33,621 bases of DNA from a bacterium (GTDB taxonomy: Bacteria > Bacillota > Clostridia > Oscillospirales > Oscillospiraceae): NCBI GenBank assembly GCA_004562395.1, contig SFQY01000020.1, positions 1-33,621 of the forward strand, in the 5' to 3' direction. The number at the start of each line of letters is the position of its first letter. Position 1 is the first letter of the stretch. The translations under genes and the position numbers were made by a program. The notes under the pieces are model-generated. The model saw nothing but the letters and a program-made list of their open reading frames with translations, did not search any database and was not told where the DNA came from. Shown in pieces: positions 1 to 8,113 of the stretch.

Positions 1-170
1 TTCCTCATCCACCGCTTCGCGGTCCCCCTTCCCCCCGGGGGAAGGTATTGTTCCGTTGTCTATACAAACTCCTGTTTGACTGGGGGCGTAGGGCGGGGGC
101 CCCGCCCTACGAAACATCTCTACAAACACCAATTTATCCAGCAGCTGAGTAAAACCGATATGCACATTAT
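1..170. repeat. Composite palindromic intergenic repeat (copy A)
   Basis: A palindrome built on CTTCCCCCCGGGGGAAG sits at about 29-46. A second palindrome with 12-nt arms CGTAGGGCGGGG/CCCCGCCCTACG lies at 87-111. A module containing CACCAATTTATCCAGC and AAAACCGATATGCAC follows at about 124-166. The same modules recur at 20019-20133, 20222-20310, 28499-28617 and 28655-28745. The window begins inside this copy. Confidence 0.7.
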
Positions 171-214
171 CTTATATCTTCCTTCGGCGGCGGGGGATTT
201 GTTCCGGGATTCCC

Positions 215-243
215 TTGATTTGTGGGGCGGGATTTGGTATCAT
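215..243 (+). promoter_or_regulatory. Predicted sigma-A promoter of the glycosyltransferase operon
   Basis: A -35 box TTGATT (215-220) is followed by a 17-bp spacer and a -10 box TATCAT (238-243). Transcription would begin near 250, so upstream in-frame ATGs are not used and the start at 295 is favoured. Confidence 0.5.
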
Positions 244-294
244 AAAAAGAAAACGGAGAAGACGCCCCGCCGCTTTTCCGGAAAGGAACCAACC

Positions 295-1248
295 ATGGAT
301 AAGATCGCTGTTCTGATCCCCTGCTACAATGAGGCGGCAACCGTCGAAAAGGTGGTCACCGATATGCGCGCGGCTCTGCCGGAGGCCGTGATCTACGTCT
401 ATGACAACAACTCCACCGACGACACCGCCGCCCTGGCGGAAAAGGCCGGGGCTGTGGTCCGGAAGGAGTACGCCCAGGGTAAGGGCAACGTCATCCGCCG
501 GATGTTCCGGGAGATCGACGCGGAGTGCTATATTATGACCGACGGCGACGACACCTACCCCGCCGAGTGCGCCGGGGAGATGTGCCGTCTGGTGCTGGAG
601 GGAAAGGCGGACATGGTCATCGGGGACCGGCTGTCCTCCACCTACTTCACGGAAAACAAGCGCCCCTTCCACAACATGGGCAACACCGTGGTCCGCAAGG
701 CCATCAACATGATCTTCCACACGGATATCAAGGACGTGATGACCGGCTACCGGGCCTTCAGCTACGCCTTCGTCAAGACCTTCCCGGTGCTGTCCAAGGG
801 CTTTGAGATCGAGACGGAAATGACCATCCACACCGTGGACAAGAACATGCTCTATAAGAATGTGGTCATCCAGTACCGGGACCGGCAGGAGGGCTCCTAC
901 TCCAAGCTGAACACCTATTCCGACGGCATCAAGGTGATCTTCACCATCTTCCGGCTGTTCAAGAACTACCGGCCCCTGGAGTTCTTCTCCCTGGTGGCCC
1001 TGGTGCTGGCGGCCCTGTCCGCCGGATTCTTCATCCCGGTGTTCGTCTCCTTCCTGCGGACGGGCCTGGTGGAGAAGATCCCAACCCTGATCGTCTGCGG
1101 CTTTGCCGCCATCGCCGCGTTGATCAGCTTCTTCTCCGGAGTGGTGCTGGACACCATCAAGCAGAAAAACAGGCAGGATTTTGAGCTGAACCTGCACCGG
1201 GCCAGCGACCGGTTCAAGGACCTGAAGAGTCGGGACGCCGGGAAGTAA
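295..1248 (+). CDS. Family 2 membrane glycosyltransferase (DPM1/GtrB-like)
   Basis: This 317-residue protein starts at 295, behind GGAAAGG. The open frame continues upstream, but only through repeat DNA. A GT2 fold occupies about residues 1-220, opening with VLIPCYNEAATVEKVV. DNNSTDD and the metal-binding acidic stretch TDGDDTYP are typical of polyprenyl-phosphate sugar transferases. Two hydrophobic spans near the C-terminus (about 228-252 and 262-285) resemble GtrB-type anchors. The family moves a sugar from a nucleotide donor to a lipid phosphate at the inner face of the membrane. The next gene begins 13 bp downstream and encodes a polytopic protein that could use the lipid-linked sugar. 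The sugar itself cannot be told. Confidence 0.88.
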   Translation: MDKIAVLIPCYNEAATVEKVVTDMRAALPEAVIYVYDNNSTDDTAALAEKAGAVVRKEYAQGKGNVIRRMFREIDAECYIMTDGDDTYPAECAGEMCRLVLEGKADMVIGDRLSSTYFTENKRPFHNMGNTVVRKAINMIFHTDIKDVMTGYRAFSYAFVKTFPVLSKGFEIETEMTIHTVDKNMLYKNVVIQYRDRQEGSYSKLNTYSDGIKVIFTIFRLFKNYRPLEFFSLVALVLAALSAGFFIPVFVSFLRTGLVEKIPTLIVCGFAAIAALISFFSGVVLDTIKQKNRQDFELNLHRASDRFKDLKSRDAGK

Positions 1249-1261
1249 GTGGGTTGGTTTT

Positions 1262-3031
1262 ATGAAAAAAATCCTTGTGAATAACCGGAAAACGCTGTTT
1301 TTCCTGGAGCTTTTCCTTATTTTCTGCTGGCTGGCCAACCTGATGGAGACGGACTCCTACTATTCGGTGTACCTGCTGTGCGCCGTGGCGGGGGTGGCCT
1401 GCCTCTGCGACAACGCCCGGACCCGGCCGGTGTTCCGGCGGTGGATCCTGGTGCTGACGGATCTGCTGGCGGCCCTGTTCGCCCTGGCCACGGTGCTGGC
1501 CAACTATCCCCTCTTCGAGCCCATCACCGGACTGATGAACCTGTTCAACGGGGCCTGCTCCCTGGCGGGGGGCTTCTTCCTGGCCCGGGGGATCCTGGTG
1601 TGGGCCCTGTTCCGGCTCCCGGCGGAGGCTCCGGGACCCCGGCCAGCAGAGAAGTCCCCGGCCCTGGTGTTCGCGCTGTTCTTCGCCGCCGTTGCCGGGG
1701 TGTTCCTGCTGTTTCTGTTCACCACTGGGTACCCGGTGTACCTGGCCGCCGACTCCATCACCTCTTTGGAGCAGATCCAGTCCGGCATTTACAGCAACCA
1801 CCACCCCTACTGGTACACCCGGTTCATCGAGCTGTGCCTGCGGCTGGGACTGCTGTTTACCCGGGACGGCAACGCCCTCTGCGCCGTGTACAGCACCATC
1901 CAGTGCCTGATCATGGCGGCCTGCTTTGCCTATACGCTGCTGACCCTGTACCAGGCCGGGGTTCCCCGGTGGTGCGTGGCGGTGACCTTCCTGATGTACA
2001 CGTGCCTGTCCTATAACCTGACCTACAGCATCACCATGTGGAAGGATACCCTCTTCGGAGGCTTCTCCCTGCTGCTCATCGCGTCGCTGTACCGGCTCCT
2101 CCGGGGGATCGGCAGGAAAAGCTGGCTCAATTACCTGGTGTTCGCCCTGGGGGGCGCGGGCTTCTGCCTGGTCCGCAACAACGGCCTGCCGGTGTTCCTG
2201 ATCCTGGCGGCGGCCATGGTGATTTTCCTGGGAAAGAAGAGGAAGAAGCTGCTGCTGGTGGCCGCGGCGGTGCTGGTCTTCTCCTGGGTCATGACCGGCC
2301 CGGTGCTCAGCGCCCTGGGGGTGTCGGACACGGAGATCGTGGAAATGCTGGGAGTGCCCCTGCAGCAGATCGCCCGGGTGGTGGCCAACGACTGCCCGGT
2401 GTCGGAGAGCGACCGGGAGATCCTGGAGAATATTTTCTGGCTGGACCGGGTGAAGGAGCTGTATTCCCCGGAGATCGTGGACCCCATCAAATTCGAGGCC
2501 ATGCGGCCGGAGGGCGACGCCTACATTTCGGAGCATCTGGGCCGGTTCCTGGGACTCTGGGCCAGACTGGGACGGCAAAACCCCGGGGAGTATCTCAAGG
2601 CCTGGGTGGAGCTGACCAAGGGCTTCTGGAACGGCGGCTACAGCTTCTGGATCTACATCCGCTATACCTACCCGGACATCACGGGCATCGGCGTGACCAT
2701 GGAAAACCCCGTGAGAAGCCTGTTTGAGGCCCTGTTCCGCTATACCGAAAAGCCCGTGATCCTGCAGCCCCTGTACAGCATCGGCCTGCAGATCTGGGTG
2801 ATCATCGGCTGCTGCTTCGTGTGCTTCGCCCGGAAGCGGGAGGAATTCCTCACCGCCCTGCCCCTGGTGGTGCTGGCCGCCGTGCTGTGGGTCATGACCC
2901 CGGTCTACGCCGAGTTCCGCTACGCCTACCCCATGTTCACAGCCTGCCCCCTGATCCTGTTCATGACCGCCTACCACACTCCCCCAGCCCCCAGCCCGGA
3001 GCCAGCCGCGGAAGTTCCGGAAGAAGCCTGA
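1262..3031 (+). CDS. Polytopic membrane protein, DUF6020-like (putative GT-C type)
   Basis: This 589-residue protein is mostly hydrophobic, with roughly ten or more membrane spans. A long extracytoplasmic-looking segment in the second half carries PLQQIARVV and is followed by a small C-terminal spans block. The central motif region with SNHHPYWYTR and ITMWKDTLFGG matches what I recall of DUF6020 proteins, which resemble GT-C glycosyltransferases that take sugars from lipid carriers. It lies 13 bp after the GT2 gene, so the pair probably makes and uses a lipid-linked sugar for cell-surface decoration. No acceptor can be named. The last 20 residues are Pro/Glu/Ala-rich. Confidence 0.72.
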   Translation: MKKILVNNRKTLFFLELFLIFCWLANLMETDSYYSVYLLCAVAGVACLCDNARTRPVFRRWILVLTDLLAALFALATVLANYPLFEPITGLMNLFNGACSLAGGFFLARGILVWALFRLPAEAPGPRPAEKSPALVFALFFAAVAGVFLLFLFTTGYPVYLAADSITSLEQIQSGIYSNHHPYWYTRFIELCLRLGLLFTRDGNALCAVYSTIQCLIMAACFAYTLLTLYQAGVPRWCVAVTFLMYTCLSYNLTYSITMWKDTLFGGFSLLLIASLYRLLRGIGRKSWLNYLVFALGGAGFCLVRNNGLPVFLILAAAMVIFLGKKRKKLLLVAAAVLVFSWVMTGPVLSALGVSDTEIVEMLGVPLQQIARVVANDCPVSESDREILENIFWLDRVKELYSPEIVDPIKFEAMRPEGDAYISEHLGRFLGLWARLGRQNPGEYLKAWVELTKGFWNGGYSFWIYIRYTYPDITGIGVTMENPVRSLFEALFRYTEKPVILQPLYSIGLQIWVIIGCCFVCFARKREEFLTALPLVVLAAVLWVMTPVYAEFRYAYPMFTACPLILFMTAYHTPPAPSPEPAAEVPEEA

Positions 3032-3049
3032 TCCCAAATGCAAATCATA

Positions 3050-3078
3050 CCCGCCGGTCACCCGGCGGGGACTTTTGG
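3050..3078 (+). terminator. Probable intrinsic terminator after the membrane-protein gene
   Basis: Arms CCCGCCGG (3050-3057) and CCGGCGGG (3062-3069) enclose a 4-nt loop and are followed by GACTTTTGG. The T-run is short, so termination may be partial. Confidence 0.55.
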
Positions 3079-3157
3079 CAGAAATGGGATGGATACGGAT
3101 TCCCTTTTAAGATGTAAAATGTTGGTAACTATTCAGTCGTATTCGAAATTTCTCATA

Positions 3158-3290
3158 TAAATGATCGTTTATCTTCGTTGGTTCCACTGGCGCTTACGGC
3201 GCCAAAGCCTTCTCCTTGAGGAGAAGGTGCCCCAGTGCACACTGGGGCGGATGTGGTGTGCCCTCGAGGAGAAGCCTTTGATGCGCATCC
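3158..3290. repeat. Palindrome-rich intergenic repeat
   Basis: It starts with TAAATGATCGTTTATC, a boundary motif seen again at 10268-10283. It then has hairpins CCTTCTCC-TTGA-GGAGAAGG (3208-3227) and GCCCCAGTG-CA-CACTGGGGC (3229-3248). GCACACTGGGGCGGATG is shared with the composite repeats at 20113 and 28594. No coding gene is visible between 3032 and 3407. Confidence 0.6.
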
Positions 3291-3359
3291 CACTCTTGTA
3301 GATCCATCGCGCATTCGTAGGATATACGATCCCATTTCTCAGCCTTTCCATAACAGCAT

Positions 3360-3395
3360 ACCGGCGGCGGCTCTTTTTTGAGAGCCGCCGCCGGT
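3360..3395. terminator. Strong hairpin terminator of the FadR-type regulator
   Basis: Perfect 15-bp arms (3360-3374 and 3381-3395, ACCGGCGGCGGCTCT and its complement) enclose a 6-nt loop. It lies 12 bp beyond the stop codon of the minus-strand regulator. The flanking T-run is poor on the minus strand and better on the plus strand (TTTATATT). Confidence 0.6.
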
Positions 3396-3407
3396 TTATA
3401 TTCGGGA

Positions 3408-4223
3408 TCACGTTCCTTCGGGGGGCAGTTTCTCCTGACGGGAACTCAGCTCCTCGTAGAGAAGCTCGTCATTGCCGCCGCTTTCGCCCTTCCGGTAGAC
3501 CACCTGATAGTGGATCTCCAGGGCGTTGCGGAAGGCGTTGTAGTCCCTGTCCGCCAGGGCCTGCCAGATCCTGCGGTGCTTTTCCACGGTGAAGAGCATG
3601 TACGAGGGGGTGGTGGGCCGCTTGTAGTTTTTGTCGTAGGCCCAGAAGGCGTCCAGCAGGGAATTGAGAAGGGGCATCTTCAGGCCGGAGTACAGGACCC
3701 TGTGGAAGGCGGCGTCGGCTTCGGCGAATTTACTGCCGAAGGTGGGCTGCTCGCCGCCGGAATTGGCGTGCTTCCGGGCGATGGAGTCCATGGTCTGAAC
3801 ATACTGGCCCAGGCGCTCCAGGCTTTCCGGCGTAATGGTGTCGAAGGCCTCCTGGGCAAAGCCCAGCTCCAGTACCCGGCGCAGTCTGCGGAACTGCTCC
3901 AGCACGTCGCTGCCGTCGGCGCCGATGTTGTATATCAGACTGTCAAAGAGGCAGTCCGGGTTGAATTCCTGGATCACACTGCCCACGCCGGGGGTGGAGC
4001 GGACCAGGCCGGTGATCTCCAGGGCCTTGATGGCCTCCCGCAGCACATTGCGGCTGACCCCCAAAAGCTTGCACATCTCCATTTCCGTGGGCAACTTGTC
4101 TCCGGGCTTCATGCCGTTTTTCAGAATGTAGTCCTTGATCTCCTGATAGACCTGCAAGTACAGCTTGGGGGTTTTCAGATTTCGCATCTTCGGTGTTGCC
4201 TGCTCTGGCATAGTATCCCTCAT
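3408..4223 (-). CDS. GntR-family transcriptional regulator, FadR/FCD subfamily
   Basis: Up to 271 residues. A winged helix-turn-helix lies at about 21-88, with LPTEMEMCKLLGVSRNVLRE as the recognition segment. An all-helical FCD ligand-binding domain spans about 105-245. Its usual metal-site residues are visible as DAAFH, HRRIWQAL and EIHYQ. FCD regulators usually bind organic acids or sugar acids. It diverges from the cluster A importer, so it probably controls that operon through the TTGTA/TACAA dyads near 4789-4901. The start is uncertain: the ATG at 4223 has no clear ribosome binding site, while the internal ATG at 4211 is preceded by GAGGG. The long leader (4224-4935) is otherwise without a gene. 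Confidence 0.88.
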   Translation of the reverse strand: MRDTMPEQATPKMRNLKTPKLYLQVYQEIKDYILKNGMKPGDKLPTEMEMCKLLGVSRNVLREAIKALEITGLVRSTPGVGSVIQEFNPDCLFDSLIYNIGADGSDVLEQFRRLRRVLELGFAQEAFDTITPESLERLGQYVQTMDSIARKHANSGGEQPTFGSKFAEADAAFHRVLYSGLKMPLLNSLLDAFWAYDKNYKRPTTPSYMLFTVEKHRRIWQALADRDYNAFRNALEIHYQVVYRKGESGGNDELLYEELSSRQEKLPPEGT

Positions 4224-4633
4224 TTCGGCGGATCGTTAGGGTCCGGTGTATATCCTTTTGCATATCGGGTTGACATCGCAAAAACGTTTTACTTCTCTTT
4301 TGGGAGAAACGGCCCGGGGAAGTACCCTACGATAACGTTCGATTTCCGCCATACAGGATTCCTCAGTGGGAATGTCGTCACGACTTTGCTCGATAAGCGC
4401 CGTTTTCCGGAATGGCAGGGGTCGAAAACCGGTCCGGTCATCCCGTCCCAAAGGCCCGTATGTGCCGTTCCGGTGAACGGTTATTTACAAAACAGGGATC
4501 GGGCCGGCCCGTCCGTACAGGGCAATGCCGTCAGCTGAAACGGCGGAGTACGACTCCTGTCCCTGCGGTCTCAGCGCCTCTTTTGCGGAGCCGCCCGATA
4601 AGTATCATTTTTATCGGCTTAACGCAGTTGAAG

Positions 4634-4735
4634 GATCGTTTCTCGCAGCATCCATGGTTTCCTACGTTGGGTACAACAATAAATGATCATTTACAATTCT
4701 GCTGAGTAAGCCCGATAAGTATAATTTTAAATATA
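4634..4735. repeat. Short repeat-like segment with GATCGTTT and GATAAGTAT motifs
   Basis: GATCGTTTCTCGCAGCA (4634-4650) closely matches the boundary motif at 10273-10289. CCCGATAAGTAT occurs at about 4589 and again near 4709, bracketing the segment. AATGATCATTTAC resembles the same boundary. This looks like a decayed member of the palindromic repeat family. The rest of 4224-4633 shows nothing I can assign. Confidence 0.4.
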
Positions 4736-4788
4736 TTAGCACAAGTCCATAAATAAAGTCAATCTTGCCGAGGGGTGTTTGTGGTTTC

Positions 4789-4901
4789 CTACAAGATGCA
4801 AAGCTACTTTTTGTAGTTTCATACAAAATATGGCAATCCGTATTGACAGGAATTGCGTAAGTTGCTATTTTATATATGTAGTTTGTAGAACAAAGTACAA
4901 A
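4789..4901. promoter_or_regulatory. Putative FadR-type operator dyads TTGTA-n-TACAA
   Basis: Three related dyads are visible. They are CTACAA (4789-4794) with TTGTAG (4811-4816), TTTTGTA (4809-4815) with TACAAAA (4822-4828), and TTTGTA (4882-4887) with TACAAA (4896-4901). The last lies at the expected transcription start of the permease promoter, a repressing position. GntR/FCD regulators commonly bind short T/A-rich dyads of this sort. Assigning them to the divergent regulator is inference. Confidence 0.5.
4843..4871 (+). promoter_or_regulatory. Sigma-A promoter of the cluster A importer operon
   Basis: A perfect -35 TTGACA (4843-4848), a 17-bp spacer and a -10 TATTTT (4866-4871). Transcription would begin near 4878, about 58 nt before the first gene and next to the dyad at 4882-4901. 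Confidence 0.7.
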
Positions 4902-4935
4902 TTTCATCCAGGAATTGCCTGTAGGAGATGAGCCT

Positions 4936-5835
4936 ATGCGACGAAAGCAGAAGTCCGGAGGCGTCCGGCTGCGGCAGGATACCCGGTTCGCGTACACGGT
5001 CAGCGCCCCGATGTTTGCCTATTTGCTGATCGTACTGATCATTCCCGTATGCTGGGGCCTTTACATCAGCTTTACGGACAAGATGATCGGCAGTCAGGAG
5101 CATTTCATCGGCCTGAAGAACTATATTAACCTGCTGAAAAACAGCAGCTTCCGCAATGCCGTGGGAAACACCGTGGTGTACACCGTGTTTTCCATTCTGG
5201 GAAAGCTGATTTTCGGCCTGATCATGGCCCTGGTGCTGAATTTCGAGTTCAAGGGCAGAAACGTGGCCCGGGCCCTGATGATCATTCCCTGGACCCTGCC
5301 CAATATCGTAGCGGTGCTGAACTGGCGCTGGATCTTCTCCGATACCGGCGGCGTGGCCAATTTCCTGCTGATGAAGCTGGGGCTCATCGACCGGAATCTG
5401 ATCTGGCTGGGCAATGCCACCCTGGCCATGGTGGCGGTGCTGGTGGCCAATATCTGGCGGGGCAGTCCCTTCTTCGGGATCTCCATCCTGGCAAGGCTGC
5501 AGACCATTCCCAAGGATTACTATGAGGCGGCGGAGCTGGACGGCGCGGGAGCGTTCCAGAAATTCCGGTACGTGACCCTGCCCTCTATCATGGATGTCAT
5601 TCTGCTGACCATGCTGGTCTCCACCATCTGGACCATCAACGAGTTTGAGTCCGTCTGGCTGCTCACCGGCGGTGGTCCCAGCGGAGCCACCGAGGTCATC
5701 GGCGTGTTCAGCTACCGGACGGCCATGACCAACATGCAGCTGGGCCAGGCGGTGGCGGTGAGCGTGCTGGCAATGCCGGTACTGCTGCTGCTGATCAGCA
5801 TTGTCAGCCGGAAAATGCTGAAGCAGGAGGATTGA
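4936..5835 (+). CDS. Carbohydrate ABC transporter permease 1 (cluster A)
   Basis: 299 residues with the start at 4936, behind TAGGAGA. An in-frame TTG at 4915 lacks a binding site. It has about six membrane spans and the MalF/UgpA-type EAA loop YYEAAELDGAG at about residues 195-205, ending in a conserved TLP. This loop docks the ATPase, which is not encoded here. It is first in the operon and followed 4 bp later by permease 2. The pair forms the membrane channel of a CUT1-type sugar importer. Confidence 0.93.
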   Translation: MRRKQKSGGVRLRQDTRFAYTVSAPMFAYLLIVLIIPVCWGLYISFTDKMIGSQEHFIGLKNYINLLKNSSFRNAVGNTVVYTVFSILGKLIFGLIMALVLNFEFKGRNVARALMIIPWTLPNIVAVLNWRWIFSDTGGVANFLLMKLGLIDRNLIWLGNATLAMVAVLVANIWRGSPFFGISILARLQTIPKDYYEAAELDGAGAFQKFRYVTLPSIMDVILLTMLVSTIWTINEFESVWLLTGGGPSGATEVIGVFSYRTAMTNMQLGQAVAVSVLAMPVLLLLISIVSRKMLKQED

Positions 5836-5839
5836 TCCC

Positions 5840-6679
5840 ATGAGTATGAAGCGGAAAAAGAAGCTGCTGTACATCCTGCGGATGGTGATGGTGGCGGTAT
5901 GCCTCATCGCGGCCCTGTTCCCCATCTACTGGATGCTCAACACGTCCTTCAAGACCCAGTTCGAAATATACCAGAAGACGCCCACCTTCCTGCCCAAGGA
6001 CCCCACCCTGGACGGCTATAAATATCTGTTCACCAAGACGCCGTATCTGAACGCCCTGAAAAACAGCTTTCTTGTGGCCTTCGTCTGTGCGCTGGTTTCC
6101 ATCGCCCTGGGCTATCCCGTTTCCTACGTGGTGGCCAGGCTGAATTTCCGGGGGCGGCAGGGCGTCTCCAAGCTGATCCTGTTTTCCTATCTGATCCCCA
6201 CGTCGGTGCTGTATATCCCGCTGTTCCTGTTTGTCTCCAAATGCGGCCTGACGGACAACATTCTGGGGCTGATGCTGATCTACCCCACCTTCACCCTGCC
6301 CTACGTCAGCTGGATGCTGATCCCCCACGTTCGGGCGGTGCCCAGGGACATCGAGGAGGCAGCCACGGTGGACGGCTGCACACGGCTTCAGTGCATGTAC
6401 CGGATTGTTTTCCCTCTGGCCACCCCAGGCATTATCTCCACCTTCATCTTCGCTTTCTCCATGTGCTGGGGCGAATACATGTACGCCCTGGTGAACATCA
6501 GCAGCAGCGAAATGAAAACCTTCCCGCTGGTGATCTCCAATCTGATCTTCGGCGACATCTACCCCTGGAACCAAATTATGGCCGGCGCGATTCTTGCCTG
6601 CGTCCCCATTCTGCTGGTCTATATCTTCTTCTCCAACCTGATGGTGGGAGGAGCCACAGAAGGAGGTGTAAAGGCTTAG
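5840..6679 (+). CDS. Carbohydrate ABC transporter permease 2 (cluster A)
   Basis: 279 residues with six predicted spans. It has a MalG/UgpE-type EAA loop (IEEAATVDGCTRLQ, ending in FPLATPG). The start at 5840 has AGGAGG 10 bp upstream, inside the end of permease 1. It ends about 54 bp before the binding-protein gene. It pairs with permease 1 to form the translocation pore. Substrate specificity cannot be read from the permease. Confidence 0.93.
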   Translation: MSMKRKKKLLYILRMVMVAVCLIAALFPIYWMLNTSFKTQFEIYQKTPTFLPKDPTLDGYKYLFTKTPYLNALKNSFLVAFVCALVSIALGYPVSYVVARLNFRGRQGVSKLILFSYLIPTSVLYIPLFLFVSKCGLTDNILGLMLIYPTFTLPYVSWMLIPHVRAVPRDIEEAATVDGCTRLQCMYRIVFPLATPGIISTFIFAFSMCWGEYMYALVNISSSEMKTFPLVISNLIFGDIYPWNQIMAGAILACVPILLVYIFFSNLMVGGATEGGVKA

Positions 6680-6733
6680 GCTTTGTTCCGGTACCAACTG
6701 AAAAAACCAAAAATGAATCAAGGAGGAAACAAA

Positions 6734-8098
6734 ATGAAAAAGCTTTTGGCAATCATCCTGGCAGCCGTTATGGTCCTTTCCATCTTCGCCGGCTGCGGAA
6801 AACAGACGGAAACCGCCGCTCCCGCGGGAGAAACCAAGGCCCAGACCGCGGCCGAACCGGCACCTGCCGGCGGCGGCTCCCTGGTGATCTGGGTGGAAAA
6901 GAGCTTCAGCGAGGACGTGGATAAGCTCATTGACCAGCGCATCCAGGCCTTTGGCCAGGAGAAGGGCGTGGAGGTCAAAGCGGAGTTTATCGGCGCCACG
7001 GACTATATGACGAAGCTCAACGCCGCCGTGGAGGCGGGCAACGTTCCCGACCTGACCCTGGCCAACCCCTACAAGGTGGTCAGCTACTATCCCAGCAACC
7101 CCTATTCCGACGTGACGGACCTGGTGGAGGAGATCGATGCCCAGCGTCCCATGTTTGACGCGCTGAAGGACGGCACCAAGATCGAGGGCGTGAACTACTT
7201 CGTTCCCTTCTACGCCGCCAGCAGCCTGCTGTTCCTGCGCAAGGACCTGTTTGAGGCCAAGGGCGTGGCCCTGCCCACCACCTGGGAAGAGCTGTGGGAC
7301 GCGGCCATCGCGGTTTCCGATCCTGAAAACGGCATCTACGGCCTGGGCATGGGCTGCGGCCCCACGGACGAGGACTGCGAGAACAGCTTCCGCGCCATGA
7401 TGTGGGATATGGGCGGCTGCCTGATGGATAAGGACGGCAACATTGTGGCCGGTACCGACGCGGGCCTCAGCGCCATGATCGACAAGTATGTGGAGCTGTA
7501 CGAGGCCGAGGCCATTCCTCCCGCTGCCATTACCTGGGACTCCGGCGGAAACAACAAGACCTATCTGATGGGTGAGTCCGCCATGGTCATCAATGTTCCC
7601 ACCCTGTACAACGCCATCAGAAATGACGAGCAGTACGCGGAGCTGTTTGCCAACACCCTGGTTCTGAACCTGCCTGCCGGTTCCGCCGACGACGCCGTCT
7701 TCGGCAACCCCTCCGGCTGGGCCATCATGAAGGACGCCAAGAACCCGGAGAATGCCCGTGAGTTCATCAAGTACGTCTCCGAGAAGGAGTGGTACGACAC
7801 CTATATGGACGCCATCGCCCCCGTGTTCGCGCCGGTTTATCAGGACCTGGTGGGCTCCGAGACCTGGGGCAGCGGCGTCAATAAGCAGGCCATCGAGTAT
7901 GTCCAGAACGCCACCGGCTACTATGGCTATCCCTGCCAGACCCTGGAGGGCCGTGCCATTGCTTCCAAGAACTACTATTCCTTCCCCATTGCCCGGATGC
8001 TGAACTCCATCGTCACCGGCAGCGCTACTAAGGACGAAGCCATTGCCCAGCTGGAGAAGGAGCTGAAGGATACCGCCTCTGCGGTTACCGGAGGCTAA
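6734..8098 (+). CDS. Extracellular solute-binding lipoprotein (cluster A)
   Basis: 454 residues with the start at 6734 behind AAGGAGGAAAC. The lipoprotein signal peptide ends in the lipobox FAGC, with Cys21 the expected lipidation site. An Ala/Pro/Glu-rich linker follows to about residue 47. The rest looks like the two-lobed family 1 sugar-binding fold: FVPFYAASSLLFLRKDLFE and LPTTWEELWDAA are typical hinge-region sequences, and aromatic residues are frequent in the second lobe. It captures the substrate outside the cell and delivers it to the two upstream permeases. Placement after the permeases is less common than before them. Confidence 0.93.
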   Translation: MKKLLAIILAAVMVLSIFAGCGKQTETAAPAGETKAQTAAEPAPAGGGSLVIWVEKSFSEDVDKLIDQRIQAFGQEKGVEVKAEFIGATDYMTKLNAAVEAGNVPDLTLANPYKVVSYYPSNPYSDVTDLVEEIDAQRPMFDALKDGTKIEGVNYFVPFYAASSLLFLRKDLFEAKGVALPTTWEELWDAAIAVSDPENGIYGLGMGCGPTDEDCENSFRAMMWDMGGCLMDKDGNIVAGTDAGLSAMIDKYVELYEAEAIPPAAITWDSGGNNKTYLMGESAMVINVPTLYNAIRNDEQYAELFANTLVLNLPAGSADDAVFGNPSGWAIMKDAKNPENAREFIKYVSEKEWYDTYMDAIAPVFAPVYQDLVGSETWGSGVNKQAIEYVQNATGYYGYPCQTLEGRAIASKNYYSFPIARMLNSIVTGSATKDEAIAQLEKELKDTASAVTGG

Positions 8099-8113
8099 AA
8101 GGAGGAAATTCCG

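Noticed and set aside
76..294. N-terminal extension of the glycosyltransferase open frame
   Set aside because: It translates palindromic repeat DNA, has no family similarity, and lies mostly upstream of a promoter at 215-243; the start at 295 has a good binding site.
1214..3061. Long minus-strand open frame over the membrane-protein gene
   Set aside because: Low-complexity shadow of the GC-rich plus-strand gene; the plus-strand reading gives clear membrane spans and a good start.
4278..4291. AAAACGTTTT palindrome upstream of the FadR-type gene, considered as a catabolite-repression site
   Set aside because: It lacks the wider TG...CA consensus of a cre site and I found no convincing promoter beside it.
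4652..4665. CCATGGTTTCCTAC shared with 31987-32000, considered as a common operator
   Set aside because: At the second place it spans the GH20 start codon and ribosome binding region in reverse, so the match is probably chance.
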